Below are positions 35,209-43,622 of a stretch of DNA of 59,120 nt, in pieces; the first letter of the stretch is position 1, and the number at the start of each line of letters is the position of its first letter. A model generated the notes under the pieces. That model was not told where the DNA came from. It saw nothing but the letters and a program-made list of their open reading frames with translations, and ran no database searches. The DNA lies in contig NZ_MDCR01000029.1 in the NCBI RefSeq assembly GCF_001723055.1, positions 1-59,120 on the forward strand, read 5' to 3'. The stretch comes from Streptomyces niveus (lineage in GTDB: Bacteria; Actinomycetota; Actinomycetes; Streptomycetales; Streptomycetaceae). The position numbers were made by a program, and so were the translations under genes.

Positions 35209-35700
35209 TCAGGCGTGGGCGGTGCCGTGGCCCTGGTTCTCGTCGTCGCGCCCGTCGGGGAGCTTGCAGACACGCTCCAGGAAGAACGCCGCGGCGATGA
35301 CCGCGATCCCGGCGACCACCGAGGCACCCGCGTAGTAAGCCTGGTCCCGCCGGGCGGGCACGTCCAGCGAACCGAGCAGGAACACTCCCGTGCCGCCGTA
35401 CATCCCGGCGACCAGCGCCGCGACCAGCGCGCTCGCGTGCCCGAACACGACCGCGCGGGCCGCCATCAGCGGATCCACACCCTTGGCTCCCGGCCTGCGC
35501 TCACGCTGGGCGCGCAGCCGGGAGCGCAGTGAGAGCGCCGTCGCCGCCAGGACGACGGCGATCGCCGCGAGCACGATGGGTGCGGCGAGGGGCACGCTGG
35601 GCAGGGTGCCGAGCGAGTCCCAGAGGCGGGCACCGCCCCAGGAGAGCACCCCGGCCACGGCGAAGACGCCCGCCAGAACCCTGATCCGCAACTGCGTCAC
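35209..35700 (-). CDS. DUF3180 membrane protein
   Basis: A 163-residue protein with four helices (VLAGVFAVAGVLSWGG, LAAPIVLAAIAVVLAATAL, ASALVAALVAGMYGGTGVFL, YAGASVVAGIAVIAAAFF), a family found next to folK in actinobacteria. Function is unknown. GTG 35700 is preferred because GAAGGGCGGG lies upstream; ATG 35733 has no ribosome site. It is the last gene of the fol cluster, 97 nt after folK. Confidence 0.85.
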   Translation of the reverse strand: MTQLRIRVLAGVFAVAGVLSWGGARLWDSLGTLPSVPLAAPIVLAAIAVVLAATALSLRSRLRAQRERRPGAKGVDPLMAARAVVFGHASALVAALVAGMYGGTGVFLLGSLDVPARRDQAYYAGASVVAGIAVIAAAFFLERVCKLPDGRDDENQGHGTAHA

Positions 35701-35797
35701 CGCGAAAGCCCGCCCTTCACCCGTACTCGTCATCCACACACGCCGTCGGCACCCGGTCGATCGGCCGGCCTGTCGGCCGATTCGCAGAGACTAACGA

Positions 35798-36394
35798 CTA
35801 GTCGGGCAGGCGAAGTTCCAGGTCCGCGCGCGGCTCCACGCCGGCCTGCTCCACGACGGCGAGCAGTTCGGAGACCGTACCCCGCCCGGTGAGCAGCGCC
35901 TCGGGCTCCACGTCGTGCCAGGGCACCAGCACGAAGGCGCGCTGATGGGCGCGCGGGTGCGGCAGGGTGAGCACCGGGTCGTCCGAGACGACGTCCGCGT
36001 ACGCCACGATGTCGACGTCGATCGTGCGCGGCCCCCAACGCTCCACGCGGACGCGGTCGAAGGCCTCCTCGACGGCCTGGGCGCGCTCCAGCAGCGACGA
36101 GGGCGGCAGCGTGGTCTTCACCACGACGACCGCGTTGAAGTACGAGGGCTGGGTGCCCGGTTCGACGCCCCAGGGCACCGTCTCGTACACCGGTGACACC
36201 GCTTTGACCCGCAGGCCCGGGGTGTCCTCCAGCGCGTCGATGGCGCCCTGGAGGGTCTCCAGCCGGTTGCCGAGGTTGGAGCCGAGGCTGATCACGGCGC
36301 GCTTCGGATTGGACAGGGTGACGTCCGCCGCGTCGACCTGCGCCACCACCGAGGCCGGCACCGGCTGAACGGTCGGGTCGCTCTGGGGATTCAT
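35798..36394 (-). CDS. folK: 2-amino-4-hydroxy-6-hydroxymethyldihydropteridine diphosphokinase
   Basis: A 198-residue HPPK, transferring pyrophosphate from ATP to hydroxymethyldihydropterin. The marks are RAVISLGSNLGNR and the signature VERWGPRTIDVDIVAY with LTLPHPRAHQRAFVLVP. ATG 36394 overlaps the folB stop by ATGA and has GGAG upstream. The first 30 residues are a non-conserved extension. Confidence 0.95.
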   Translation of the reverse strand: MNPQSDPTVQPVPASVVAQVDAADVTLSNPKRAVISLGSNLGNRLETLQGAIDALEDTPGLRVKAVSPVYETVPWGVEPGTQPSYFNAVVVVKTTLPPSSLLERAQAVEEAFDRVRVERWGPRTIDVDIVAYADVVSDDPVLTLPHPRAHQRAFVLVPWHDVEPEALLTGRGTVSELLAVVEQAGVEPRADLELRLPD

Positions 36395-36750
36395 ACTCGG
36401 CTCCGGGTGATGGTGATGGTCACATCGTCGAAGGGCACCGTGATCGGGGCGTCCGGCTTGTGCAGCGTCACCTCGACCTCGTCGACGCCGTCGTGCTTCA
36501 GACACTGTTCCGCGATGCGCTCGGCGAGCGTCTCGATCAGGTCGACGGGCTCGCCCCGCACGACGGCCACGACCTCCTCGGCCACGATTCCGTAGTGGAC
36601 GGTTCTCGTCAGGTCGTCACCGGCCGCCGCGGGGCGGGTGTCGAGGCTCAGCACCAGATCCACGATGAAGGTCTGCCCCTCCTCGCGCTCGTGGGGGAAG
36701 ACGCCATGGTGCCCACGGGCCTTGAGGCCGCGCAGCGCGAGACGGTCCAC
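36391..36750 (-). CDS. folB: Dihydroneopterin aldolase
   Basis: A 119-residue aldolase producing hydroxymethyldihydropterin. It begins VDRLALRGLKARGHHGVFPHE, with the catalytic Lys in LHKPDAPI and the Glu in VDLIETLAERIAEQ. GTG 36750 has AGGAG 8 nt upstream, whereas the upstream GTG 36759 would sit on that site. It is coupled to folK by ATGA. The 211 nt before it hold no gene. Confidence 0.94.
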   Translation of the reverse strand: MDRLALRGLKARGHHGVFPHEREEGQTFIVDLVLSLDTRPAAAGDDLTRTVHYGIVAEEVVAVVRGEPVDLIETLAERIAEQCLKHDGVDEVEVTLHKPDAPITVPFDDVTITITRSRV

Positions 36751-36961
36751 GCGAATCACTCCTGCTGTCGTTGGTCAAGTGGGGCACTATGCCGTATGCG
36801 GACGGCCGATGTCCCCGGTCGAATCTACTCGCGGGCACCGACAGGGCCTGCCCGTGGGGGCCTCGGGCGCCGCGGGCAGCGACCGCGACGGGCCCCGCGA
36901 CTCCGGGAACCGCAGGTAGCACCAGCGGCGCGGGACCGGCCCTCGTACGTCGCATACCCAA

Positions 36962-37429
36962 TCAGGCGGGAGTTTCGTCGTCCTGCTCGTCGTTGGTTTC
37001 GGCCAGAACGGGTGAGCCGTGGTGGGACCAGAGCCGCCAGCCCTCGGTGGTGCGGCGGAACACGTTCGTCGCCACCACGAGCTGGCCCACGAGCGGGCCG
37101 AGCGCGCCGCTCTCCTCGGCAGGGCCGCCGCTGAGGATGTTCTCGGTGCAGGTCACGAGGGCGGTGTCGCCCGCGACCGAGACCACGACATCCGTGAGGA
37201 AGAACTGGATGTACTCGGTGTTGGCCATGATCAGCGCGTACGAGCGCAGCACCTCGCCGCGGCCCGAGAGCACCTGCCAGCCCGGGTGGACGCAGCTGAC
37301 GCCCGGGTTGTCGCCCGCCAGCCAGAGCTCGGACAGCGCGTCGAGGTCGCCGCGCTCCATGGCTTCGTAGAAGGCCGTGTTGAGGGCGTCGACCTGTTCC
37401 CTGTCGGTTCCGCTCGGCAGGCTCTTCAC
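36962..37429 (-). CDS. NTF2-like (SnoaL-type fold) protein
   Basis: A 155-residue protein of the nuclear transport factor 2-like family. It begins DREQVDALNTAFYEAMERGDLD and has VSCVHPGWQVLSGRGEVLRSY, then NVFRRTTEGWRLWSHHGSPV. The cone fold binds small ligands or catalyses isomerisation; no substrate can be named. GTG 37429 overlaps the folP stop (GTGA), so it is translated with folP. It lies between folP and folB. Confidence 0.85.
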   Translation of the reverse strand: MKSLPSGTDREQVDALNTAFYEAMERGDLDALSELWLAGDNPGVSCVHPGWQVLSGRGEVLRSYALIMANTEYIQFFLTDVVVSVAGDTALVTCTENILSGGPAEESGALGPLVGQLVVATNVFRRTTEGWRLWSHHGSPVLAETNDEQDDETPA

Positions 37430-38292
37430 CGGGCTCCCTCGACGGCGCGCGAGACGCGGACGGCGTCGGCGGTCGCGCGTACCTCGTGCACCCGTACCGC
37501 CCAGGCGCCCTCGTGCGCGGCGATCGCCGACACGGCGGCGCTGGCGGCGTCCCGCTCGCGCGCCGGTGGCGGTCCGCCCTCACCGGCCAGTACGTGGCCG
37601 AGGAACCGCTTGCGGGACGCGGCGACCAGCAGGGGCCTGTTCAGCGCCCGCAGGTCCGTGAGGTGGGCCAGCAGCGCGAGATCGTGTTCGGCGCTCTTGG
37701 CGAAGCCGAGGCCGGGGTCGATCACCAGGCGCTCGGGGGCGATGCCGCCGGCGATCACCGCGTCCATGCGCTCGCGCAGTTCGGCCACCACCTCGGCGAC
37801 GACGTCCGTGTAGATCGCGCGGCTGTTCATGTCCTGGCTGAAGCCGCGCCAGTGCATCACGACGAAGGGCACGCCCGCCGCGGCGACGGCGGGCACCATG
37901 GCCCGGTCCGCGAGACCGCCGCTGACATCGTTGACCAGGACGGCGCCGGCGGCCACGGCCTGCTCGGCGACGGAGGCCCGCATGGTGTCCACGGAGACGG
38001 TGACGCCCTCGGAGGCCAGGCCCCGCACGACGGGCACCACGCGCCGCAGCTCCTCGTCCTCGTCGACCCGAGGGGCGCCGGGACGCGTCGACTCGCCGCC
38101 GACGTCCACCAGGTCGGCGCCCTCGCCGACCAGGTCGAGGCCGCGCTTGACGGCGGTGGTGGTGTCGAACCAGCGGCCACCGTCGGAGAAGGAATCGGGC
38201 GTCACGTTGACGACCCCCATGACCGCGCAGCGGTCCCACTCCGGGAGGCCCTCGACCGTGCCCCTTCCGCCCTGTGCGCGCAACGTACTCAT
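37426..38292 (-). CDS. folP: Dihydropteroate synthase
   Basis: A 288-residue TIM-barrel enzyme joining hydroxymethyldihydropterin pyrophosphate and p-aminobenzoate; the target of sulfonamides. The marks are VMGVVNVTPDSFSDGGRW, VDVGGESTRPGA and IDPGLGFAKSAEHD, with LLVAASRKRFLG. ATG 38292 follows GGTGGGACGT. It is the first gene of the folP - NTF2-like - folB - folK - DUF3180 series. Confidence 0.96.
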   Translation of the reverse strand: MSTLRAQGGRGTVEGLPEWDRCAVMGVVNVTPDSFSDGGRWFDTTTAVKRGLDLVGEGADLVDVGGESTRPGAPRVDEDEELRRVVPVVRGLASEGVTVSVDTMRASVAEQAVAAGAVLVNDVSGGLADRAMVPAVAAAGVPFVVMHWRGFSQDMNSRAIYTDVVAEVVAELRERMDAVIAGGIAPERLVIDPGLGFAKSAEHDLALLAHLTDLRALNRPLLVAASRKRFLGHVLAGEGGPPPARERDAASAAVSAIAAHEGAWAVRVHEVRATADAVRVSRAVEGAR

Positions 38293-38379
38293 ACGTCCCA
38301 CCCTAGGCCCGTACGTGCCCCCGCCGCCCCGCACCGTGCGGGGGACGGCCCCGCGAGGGCGGCGCGGGCGGGGGCGCGG

Positions 38380-39552
38380 TCAGGGCGTGGCGATCTGGGC
38401 GACGGTCTCCAGTTCCACCTCGGTGCGGGGGATCGCGTGCGCGTCCGCGTCGATGGAGCGGCGCAGCGCCTCGTGCAGCCGGGCCGGGGTCAGCACGCCG
38501 AGGAAGCGCCCCGTCTCCTCCTTGTCGATGACCGCGATCCAGCCGGCGTCGTGCTGGAGCATCGTGGAGAACGCCTGCTTGAGCGAGGCGCCGACGGGCA
38601 GCCAGGCCTCCATGCGACGGGCGTGCTCCCGCACGGTGCCCGAGGAGCCGGTCTGCTCGGTGGAGATCCAGCCGTGCAGATTGTCCTCGGCGTCCAGGAC
38701 GACCGCCCAGCGCGCGCCCTCCTTGGAAAGCTTCGCCGACGCGGCCCGCAGGGGGTCGTCGAGATGCAGGACGGGCGGCTGCTCCAGGTCGCCCTCCTCG
38801 ATCGGGGTGACCGAGAGCCGCTTGAGACCGCGGTCCGCGCCGACGAAGTCGGCGACGTACGGCGTGGCGGGCGCGCCCAGTACGGCGGCGGGGGCGTCGA
38901 ACTGCTCGATGGTGCCCTGCCCGTAGACGGCGATCCGGTCACCGAGCCGGACCGCCTCCTCGATGTCGTGCGTGACGAAGAGCACGGTCTTGTTGACGGC
39001 GGCCTGGAGTTTCAGGAACTCGTTCTGGAGGTGTTCGCGTACGACGGGGTCGACCGCGCCGAAGGGCTCGTCCATCAGCAGGACCGGCGGATCGGCGGCC
39101 AGCGCGCGGGCCACACCGACGCGCTGGCGCTGTCCGCCGGAGAGCTGCTCGGGGTAGCGGTCGCCGTAGACCGACGGGTCGAGGCCGACCAGGTCGAGGA
39201 GTTCGGCGGCGCGCGCCCGGCCCTTGTCGCGCTGCCAGCCCAGGAGATGGGGGACGGTCGCCGTGTTCTCCAGGATCGTCTTGTGCGGGAACAGGCCGAC
39301 CTGCTGGATCACATAGCCGATCCGGCGGCGGAGTTGGACGGGGTCGATGGTCGATATGTCGTCCCCGTCCATGAATATCCGGCCTTCGGTCGGTTCGATC
39401 AACCGGTTGACCATCTTCATGGTGGTGGTCTTGCCGCAGCCCGACGGTCCGACGAGCGTGACCAGCTCGCCCGCTCCGACCTCCAGGTTGAGGTCGTCGA
39501 CGGCCGTGGTGCCGTCCGGGTAGCGCTTGGTGACGTGCTCGAATCGGATCAT
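38380..39552 (-). CDS. opuCA: Osmoprotectant (glycine betaine/choline) ABC transporter ATPase with CBS domains
   Basis: A 390-residue ATPase of the OpuCA/ProV type. Walker A is VGPSGCGKTTTMKMV, the signature LSGGQRQRVGVARALA, and Walker B VLLMDEPFGAVDP. The C-terminal third holds two CBS motifs (about residues 250-380), which sense ionic strength or c-di-AMP in relatives. ATG 39552 follows GGGGAAATC; the frame is open further upstream without similarity. It is divergent from the permease genes it serves, across 143 nt. Confidence 0.92.
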   Translation of the reverse strand: MIRFEHVTKRYPDGTTAVDDLNLEVGAGELVTLVGPSGCGKTTTMKMVNRLIEPTEGRIFMDGDDISTIDPVQLRRRIGYVIQQVGLFPHKTILENTATVPHLLGWQRDKGRARAAELLDLVGLDPSVYGDRYPEQLSGGQRQRVGVARALAADPPVLLMDEPFGAVDPVVREHLQNEFLKLQAAVNKTVLFVTHDIEEAVRLGDRIAVYGQGTIEQFDAPAAVLGAPATPYVADFVGADRGLKRLSVTPIEEGDLEQPPVLHLDDPLRAASAKLSKEGARWAVVLDAEDNLHGWISTEQTGSSGTVREHARRMEAWLPVGASLKQAFSTMLQHDAGWIAVIDKEETGRFLGVLTPARLHEALRRSIDADAHAIPRTEVELETVAQIATP

Positions 39553-39695
39553 GATTTCCCCATTGTGACGGGTCTTGTGTGAAGGCAATGTTGCTGGAAT
39601 GTGGCGGCCTTCCGCGATTGTCAGTGGTCGGGGATAGGGTCGCCCAGACAAAGACACCAGACATACGTTCGGAGAGATAGGGGAGGCGGGGGTGG

Positions 39696-40433
39696 ATGAG
39701 CACTCAAAGCTGTCTGGCGGCGAACGAATGGATCTGTGGAGAGTATCTCCGCTCACGTAGCCAGGAGTTGATCGATGCGACCGTCCAGCACATCTGGATC
39801 ACCGTCGTCTCGATCCTGATCGGGCTGCTCGTGGCCTTTCCACTCGCCCTGCTCGCCCGCACCAAACCGGCTTTCGCCGGCCCCGTGCTCGGACTGACGA
39901 CCCTGCTCTACACGATCCCGTCGCTGGCGATGTTCTCGCTGCTGCTGCCGTTCTTCGGGCTGTCGTCCGCGCTGGTGATCACGGGTTTGGTGCTCTACTC
40001 GCTGACGATCCTTGTGAGGAACATCATCGCGGGCCTCGAATCGGTCCCCGCGGAGGCGAGGGAAGCGGCCCGCGGGATGGGGTACGGCTCCGGGCGGCTG
40101 CTCTGGGAGGTCGAGCTGCCGCTCGCGCTGCCCGCGCTGATGGCGGGCGTCCGGATCGCGACCGTCTCCACGATCGCGCTGACGACCGTCGGCTCGATCG
40201 TCGGGCGCGGCGGACTCGGCAATCTCATCGAGGACGCGCTGCCCAGTCTGTTCAAGGCGCAGGTGCTCGCCGCCTCCGTACTGTGTGTGCTCCTGGCGAT
40301 CACCGCCGACCTGCTGCTCCTCGGACTCCAGCGACTGCTGACGCCCTGGACACGGATACGTACGGGCGAGGGCCGCGCGTCCCGCCCGGCGCGCACGGGC
40401 CGGCCCGGCCGCGCCGTGAAGGTGGGGGGCTGA
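39696..40433 (+). CDS. Osmoprotectant ABC transporter permease (OpuCB-like)
   Basis: A 245-residue BPD-type permease with five to six helices. The EAA loop reads SVPAEAREAARGMGYGSGRLLWEVELPLALPA in position order from about residue 115, ending VGSIVGRGGLGNLIEDAL. It begins MSTQSCLAANEWICGEYLRS, a short periplasmic start with three Cys-containing turns. GGGAGGCGGGGGTGG precedes ATG 39696. It is 3 nt before the second permease gene. Confidence 0.92.
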   Translation: MSTQSCLAANEWICGEYLRSRSQELIDATVQHIWITVVSILIGLLVAFPLALLARTKPAFAGPVLGLTTLLYTIPSLAMFSLLLPFFGLSSALVITGLVLYSLTILVRNIIAGLESVPAEAREAARGMGYGSGRLLWEVELPLALPALMAGVRIATVSTIALTTVGSIVGRGGLGNLIEDALPSLFKAQVLAASVLCVLLAITADLLLLGLQRLLTPWTRIRTGEGRASRPARTGRPGRAVKVGG

Positions 40434-40436
40434 CCC

Positions 40437-41228
40437 ATGGGTGTTCTGGGCGACGCGTGGACCTGGCTGATGACCGGGTCCAACTGGTCCGGCGAGAGCG
40501 GGGCGCTGACCAGGCTCGGTGAGCATGTGTACGTCAGCGGGATCGCGCTCGCGCTCGCCTGCGCGATAGCCCTGCCGACGGCCTTCTACCTCGGGCACAT
40601 CGGCAAGGGCGGCGCGCTGGCGATCAACATCTCCAACGTGGGGCGGGCGGTGCCGGTCTTCGCGGTGCTCGCCCTGTTCATGCTCTCGCCGCTGCGCAAC
40701 GCCGGCTATGTGCCGACGATCGTCGCGCTGGTGCTCTTCGCCGTGCCGCCGCTGCTGACCAACGCCTACGTGGGCATGCGGGAGGTGGACCGCGCGGTGC
40801 TCGAAGCCGCGAGGGGCATGGGGATGTCCGGCCGCCAGCTCTTCCTGCGGGTCGAGCTGCCCCTCGCGTACCCGATGGTGATGACCGGCCTGCGGTCGGC
40901 GTCCGTCCAGGTCGTCGCCACCGCCACGATCGCGGCGATGGTCGGGCAGGGCGGCCTCGGCCGGATCATCACGGCCGGGTTCAACACGTACGACACCCCT
41001 CAGGTGGTCGCGGGCGCGCTCCTGGTGGCGCTGCTCGCGCTGGTCGTCGAAGGCGTACTGGTCGCGGTGCACCGGGTGCTCGACCCGTCCCCGTCCCCGG
41101 CCGCCGTGCGGGCAACGGTGCCCGGCGCGCGCGACGGCGCGGCGGACAAGGCCGCGGACAGCGCCGGGGGCGACGCGCTCCGTACCGATGACGCGCTCCC
41201 ACAGGACCGGGTGAAGAAGACCGTGTGA
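40437..41228 (+). CDS. Osmoprotectant ABC transporter permease (OpuCD-like)
   Basis: A 263-residue permease paralogous to its upstream neighbour. The EAA loop is REVDRAVLEAARGMGMSGRQ with ELPLAYPMVMTGLR, and IAAMVGQGGLGRIITAG follows. The last 45 residues are hydrophilic. ATG 40437 lies 3 nt after the previous stop, with GGTGGGGGGC upstream, so the two are co-translated. Confidence 0.92.
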   Translation: MGVLGDAWTWLMTGSNWSGESGALTRLGEHVYVSGIALALACAIALPTAFYLGHIGKGGALAINISNVGRAVPVFAVLALFMLSPLRNAGYVPTIVALVLFAVPPLLTNAYVGMREVDRAVLEAARGMGMSGRQLFLRVELPLAYPMVMTGLRSASVQVVATATIAAMVGQGGLGRIITAGFNTYDTPQVVAGALLVALLALVVEGVLVAVHRVLDPSPSPAAVRATVPGARDGAADKAADSAGGDALRTDDALPQDRVKKTV

Positions 41229-41314
41229 CACGACGACGTGCGCATCAACGACCGCGTGACGACCGACTTTTTCCGGCCTCCTTCGCAGGCCCCCTCTACG
41301 GATGGTGAATTCTC

Positions 41315-42289
41315 ATGAGCAAGACCTCGCGCATGGCGGGTGCGGTAATCGGCGTAGTGGCCCTGACCGGGTCGCTCGCCGCGTGCGGCGGCGACAGCCT
41401 GGAATCGGACGGCGGCTCGGACAAGGGCTCAGGCTCCGACAAGAAGGGTTCCCTCGTCGTCGGTGCCGCGGCCTTCACCGAGTCCAAGGTGCTCGCCGAG
41501 CTGTACGCGCAGATCCTCGGTGACGGCGGATACGACGCCTCCGTCACCACGGTGAAGAACCGCGAGCTGTACGAGCCGTCCCTGGAGAAGGGTGAGATCG
41601 ACGTCGTCCCCGAGTACGCGGCGACGCTCACCGAATTCCTCAACGCCAAGGTGAACGGCGCGGACGAGGCCGTGAAGAAGCCGCTCGCCTCCAGCGACGC
41701 GGACGCCACGGTCGCCGCCCTGCGGAAGCTGGCCGAGCCGCGCGGACTCAAGGTGCTCCCCGCCGGCAAGGCCGTCGACCAGAACGCCTTCGCGGTCACC
41801 AAGGAATACGCCGAGAAGAACAACCTCAAGACCCTTTCGGATCTGGGTGCCTCGAAGCTCAAGGTCAAGATCGCCGCGGGCGACGAGTGCGAGGTCAGGC
41901 CGTTCTGCGCGCCCGGTCTCAAGGAGACGTACGGGATCGACGTCACCGGTATCGACCCGCAGGGTGTCGGTACTCCCCAGGCCAAGCAGGCGGTCAAGGA
42001 CGGCAAGGACCAACTGGTCCTGAGCACCACCACCGACGGCACGCTCGACAGCTTCGGTCTGGTGGTCCTGGAGGACGACAAGAAGCTCCAGAACGCGGAC
42101 AACGTACTTCCCGTGGTCAATGCCAAGGACGCCGGTTCTCAGGAGATAGCGGACCTTCTCGGCAAGCTCACCGACACCCTCACGACAGAGGATCTCGCGA
42201 AGCTCAACCTGAAGGTCGACGCGGAGCGCGCGAAGCCCGCCGATGTCGCCAAGGAGTATCTGGAGTCCAAGGATCTGATCGGCAAGTAG
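41315..42289 (+). CDS. Osmoprotectant-binding lipoprotein (OpuCC/OsmF type)
   Basis: A 324-residue substrate-binding protein. The signal peptide ends in lipobox LAAC (about residue 24), followed by a Ser/Asp/Lys linker. The OpuAC-type domain begins SLVVGAAAFTESKVLAELYA and includes the family's DVVPEYAATLTEFL and EVRPFCAPGLKETYG segments. It captures glycine betaine, choline or a similar solute outside the membrane for the permease pair. ATG 41315 follows GGATGGTGAATTCTC; the distance from the permease stop is 86 nt. Confidence 0.92.
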   Translation: MSKTSRMAGAVIGVVALTGSLAACGGDSLESDGGSDKGSGSDKKGSLVVGAAAFTESKVLAELYAQILGDGGYDASVTTVKNRELYEPSLEKGEIDVVPEYAATLTEFLNAKVNGADEAVKKPLASSDADATVAALRKLAEPRGLKVLPAGKAVDQNAFAVTKEYAEKNNLKTLSDLGASKLKVKIAAGDECEVRPFCAPGLKETYGIDVTGIDPQGVGTPQAKQAVKDGKDQLVLSTTTDGTLDSFGLVVLEDDKKLQNADNVLPVVNAKDAGSQEIADLLGKLTDTLTTEDLAKLNLKVDAERAKPADVAKEYLESKDLIGK

Positions 42290-42301
42290 GCAGGAACCGG
42301 G

Positions 42302-42345
42302 GGGAAGTCGGACGGGAAGTCCGACGGGAAGTCCGACGGGAAGTG
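42302..42345 (+). repeat. 12-bp tandem repeats, about 3.7 copies
   Basis: GGGAAGTCGGAC (42302), GGGAAGTCCGAC (42314, 42326) and a decayed GGGAAGTGGAGG (42338) follow each other after the binding-protein gene. Each GTCSGAC is partly self-complementary, so the RNA could fold. Confidence 0.85.
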
Positions 42346-42432
42346 GAGGGGCGGGAGTGGAGTCGGCAACGGACGGGGAAAGATTGTCCGGCCGACCCCC
42401 ATTCCGCGTCGACGCGCGGTAAATTTCGGGCC

Positions 42433-43545
42433 ATGCCACGTGGACGCCACCGCCATTCCCCGCCCCTCCACAGGATTCTGCCGCCGTCGGCCGTAGCCGG
42501 GGCCGCGGCCCTGTGCGCCGCGGGCGCCTGGCTCCTCGCGGAGCCCGTGGCGCTTCGCGGTCTGGTGGCGGTCACCGCTGCCGCCGCCGTCACCGGCGCC
42601 TATCTGATGCGCAGTTGGGACCGGGCGGCGGGCCGGCGCGTCGCGGAGCTGTTGCGCGCGCAGGTGAGCGAGGAGTGGAAGACCGAGGAGCGAATAGCGG
42701 AACTCGAAGCCGACGTCGAGGAATCGCGCGAGATTCGCACCCGGCTCGACAGCAAGCTGCGTGCCAAGCGGGTCGAACTCGCGAAGCTGCGCGGTGAGCA
42801 CGCCGCGCTGCTGCGCCGGTACGCGACGGCGGAGACGGCGCGCGCCAGCGCGCTGGAAGGTACCCGTCAGCTCGCGATCGAAGCGGCCCGCGAGCCCAAG
42901 GCGCTGCCGCCGGCGGGCAGTACGCCCACCGCGTCGGTGTACTTCCGCGCCGCGCAGGCGCTGGAGGACCTGACGCGCAACGGCGCCGCGCAGCACACGA
43001 GGGGCATCCTCGAAGAGGCCCGGCGGCGTGAACTCGCCGCGCGCGCGGCCCGCGAGGCCGCGGCGCAGGAGGAGCGGGCGAAGCAGGCGGCGCGGGCCGA
43101 GGAGAAGGCGCGCGCCGAGCAGGCCGAACGGCGGAAGGCGGCCGGCGAACACACGCGCACCTCGTCCCCGCTTCCTTTGAAGTCCCGCCCGACGTCGTCC
43201 CTGCCCGCGACCCGTCCGCACCCCGGCGCGTCGGCGATCGTCCCGTACAACCGGCGCCACCGGTTGCAGCGGGGCCCCGAGGGTGGGTTCGACTTCTTCG
43301 GTACGCAGAAGGACGGCCCCGAGACGGCCGACGCGCCCGCCGAGGACACCCGGTCCGGCCGGCCCGAGCCCGCGCAGCTGGAGCGGGCGCAGCGCGAGGA
43401 CCTCGCCGACGTGGCCGGCGAGGAGGCCCTGGCCGTCCAGCAGAGGGCCGATGACCGGGCGGTGGGCCAGGTCATCGACCTGACCGAGCACGACGAGACC
43501 GAGCCGCTGCCACTGGGCCAACTGCGCAGCGCCATCGGCTCCTAG
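42433..43545 (+). CDS. Conserved membrane-anchored coiled-coil protein of unknown function
   Basis: A 370-residue protein, function not recognised. Two short helices (SAVAGAAALCAAGAWLLAE and ALRGLVAVTAAAAVTGAYL) lie at residues 19-58. A long charged coiled coil runs from about residue 68 to 140 (RVAELLRAQVSEEWKTEER and following). A second Ala/Arg/Glu-rich helix covers residues 190-240, and the tail is disordered and acidic. Most of it is expected in the cytoplasm. No ribosome site is clear at ATG 42433. It converges on nuoD2. Confidence 0.75.
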   Translation: MPRGRHRHSPPLHRILPPSAVAGAAALCAAGAWLLAEPVALRGLVAVTAAAAVTGAYLMRSWDRAAGRRVAELLRAQVSEEWKTEERIAELEADVEESREIRTRLDSKLRAKRVELAKLRGEHAALLRRYATAETARASALEGTRQLAIEAAREPKALPPAGSTPTASVYFRAAQALEDLTRNGAAQHTRGILEEARRRELAARAAREAAAQEERAKQAARAEEKARAEQAERRKAAGEHTRTSSPLPLKSRPTSSLPATRPHPGASAIVPYNRRHRLQRGPEGGFDFFGTQKDGPETADAPAEDTRSGRPEPAQLERAQREDLADVAGEEALAVQQRADDRAVGQVIDLTEHDETEPLPLGQLRSAIGS

Positions 43546-43587
43546 GGGCGCGTTCGCGAAGCCCCGCCCGACCGCGTGACAGGTGAA

Positions 43588-43614
43588 GGATCCCCGGCCC
43601 CGCCCCGGTGATCC
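43588..43614. terminator. Hairpin between converging coiled-coil and nuoD2 genes
   Basis: GGATC-C-CCGG (43588-43597) pairs with CCGG-T-GATCC (43605-43614) around a 7-nt loop, located between two converging stops. Confidence 0.45.
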
Positions 43615-43622
43615 CCCGGGCG

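Noticed and set aside
42302..42345. CRISPR array
   Set aside because: Units are 12 bp in direct tandem without spacers.
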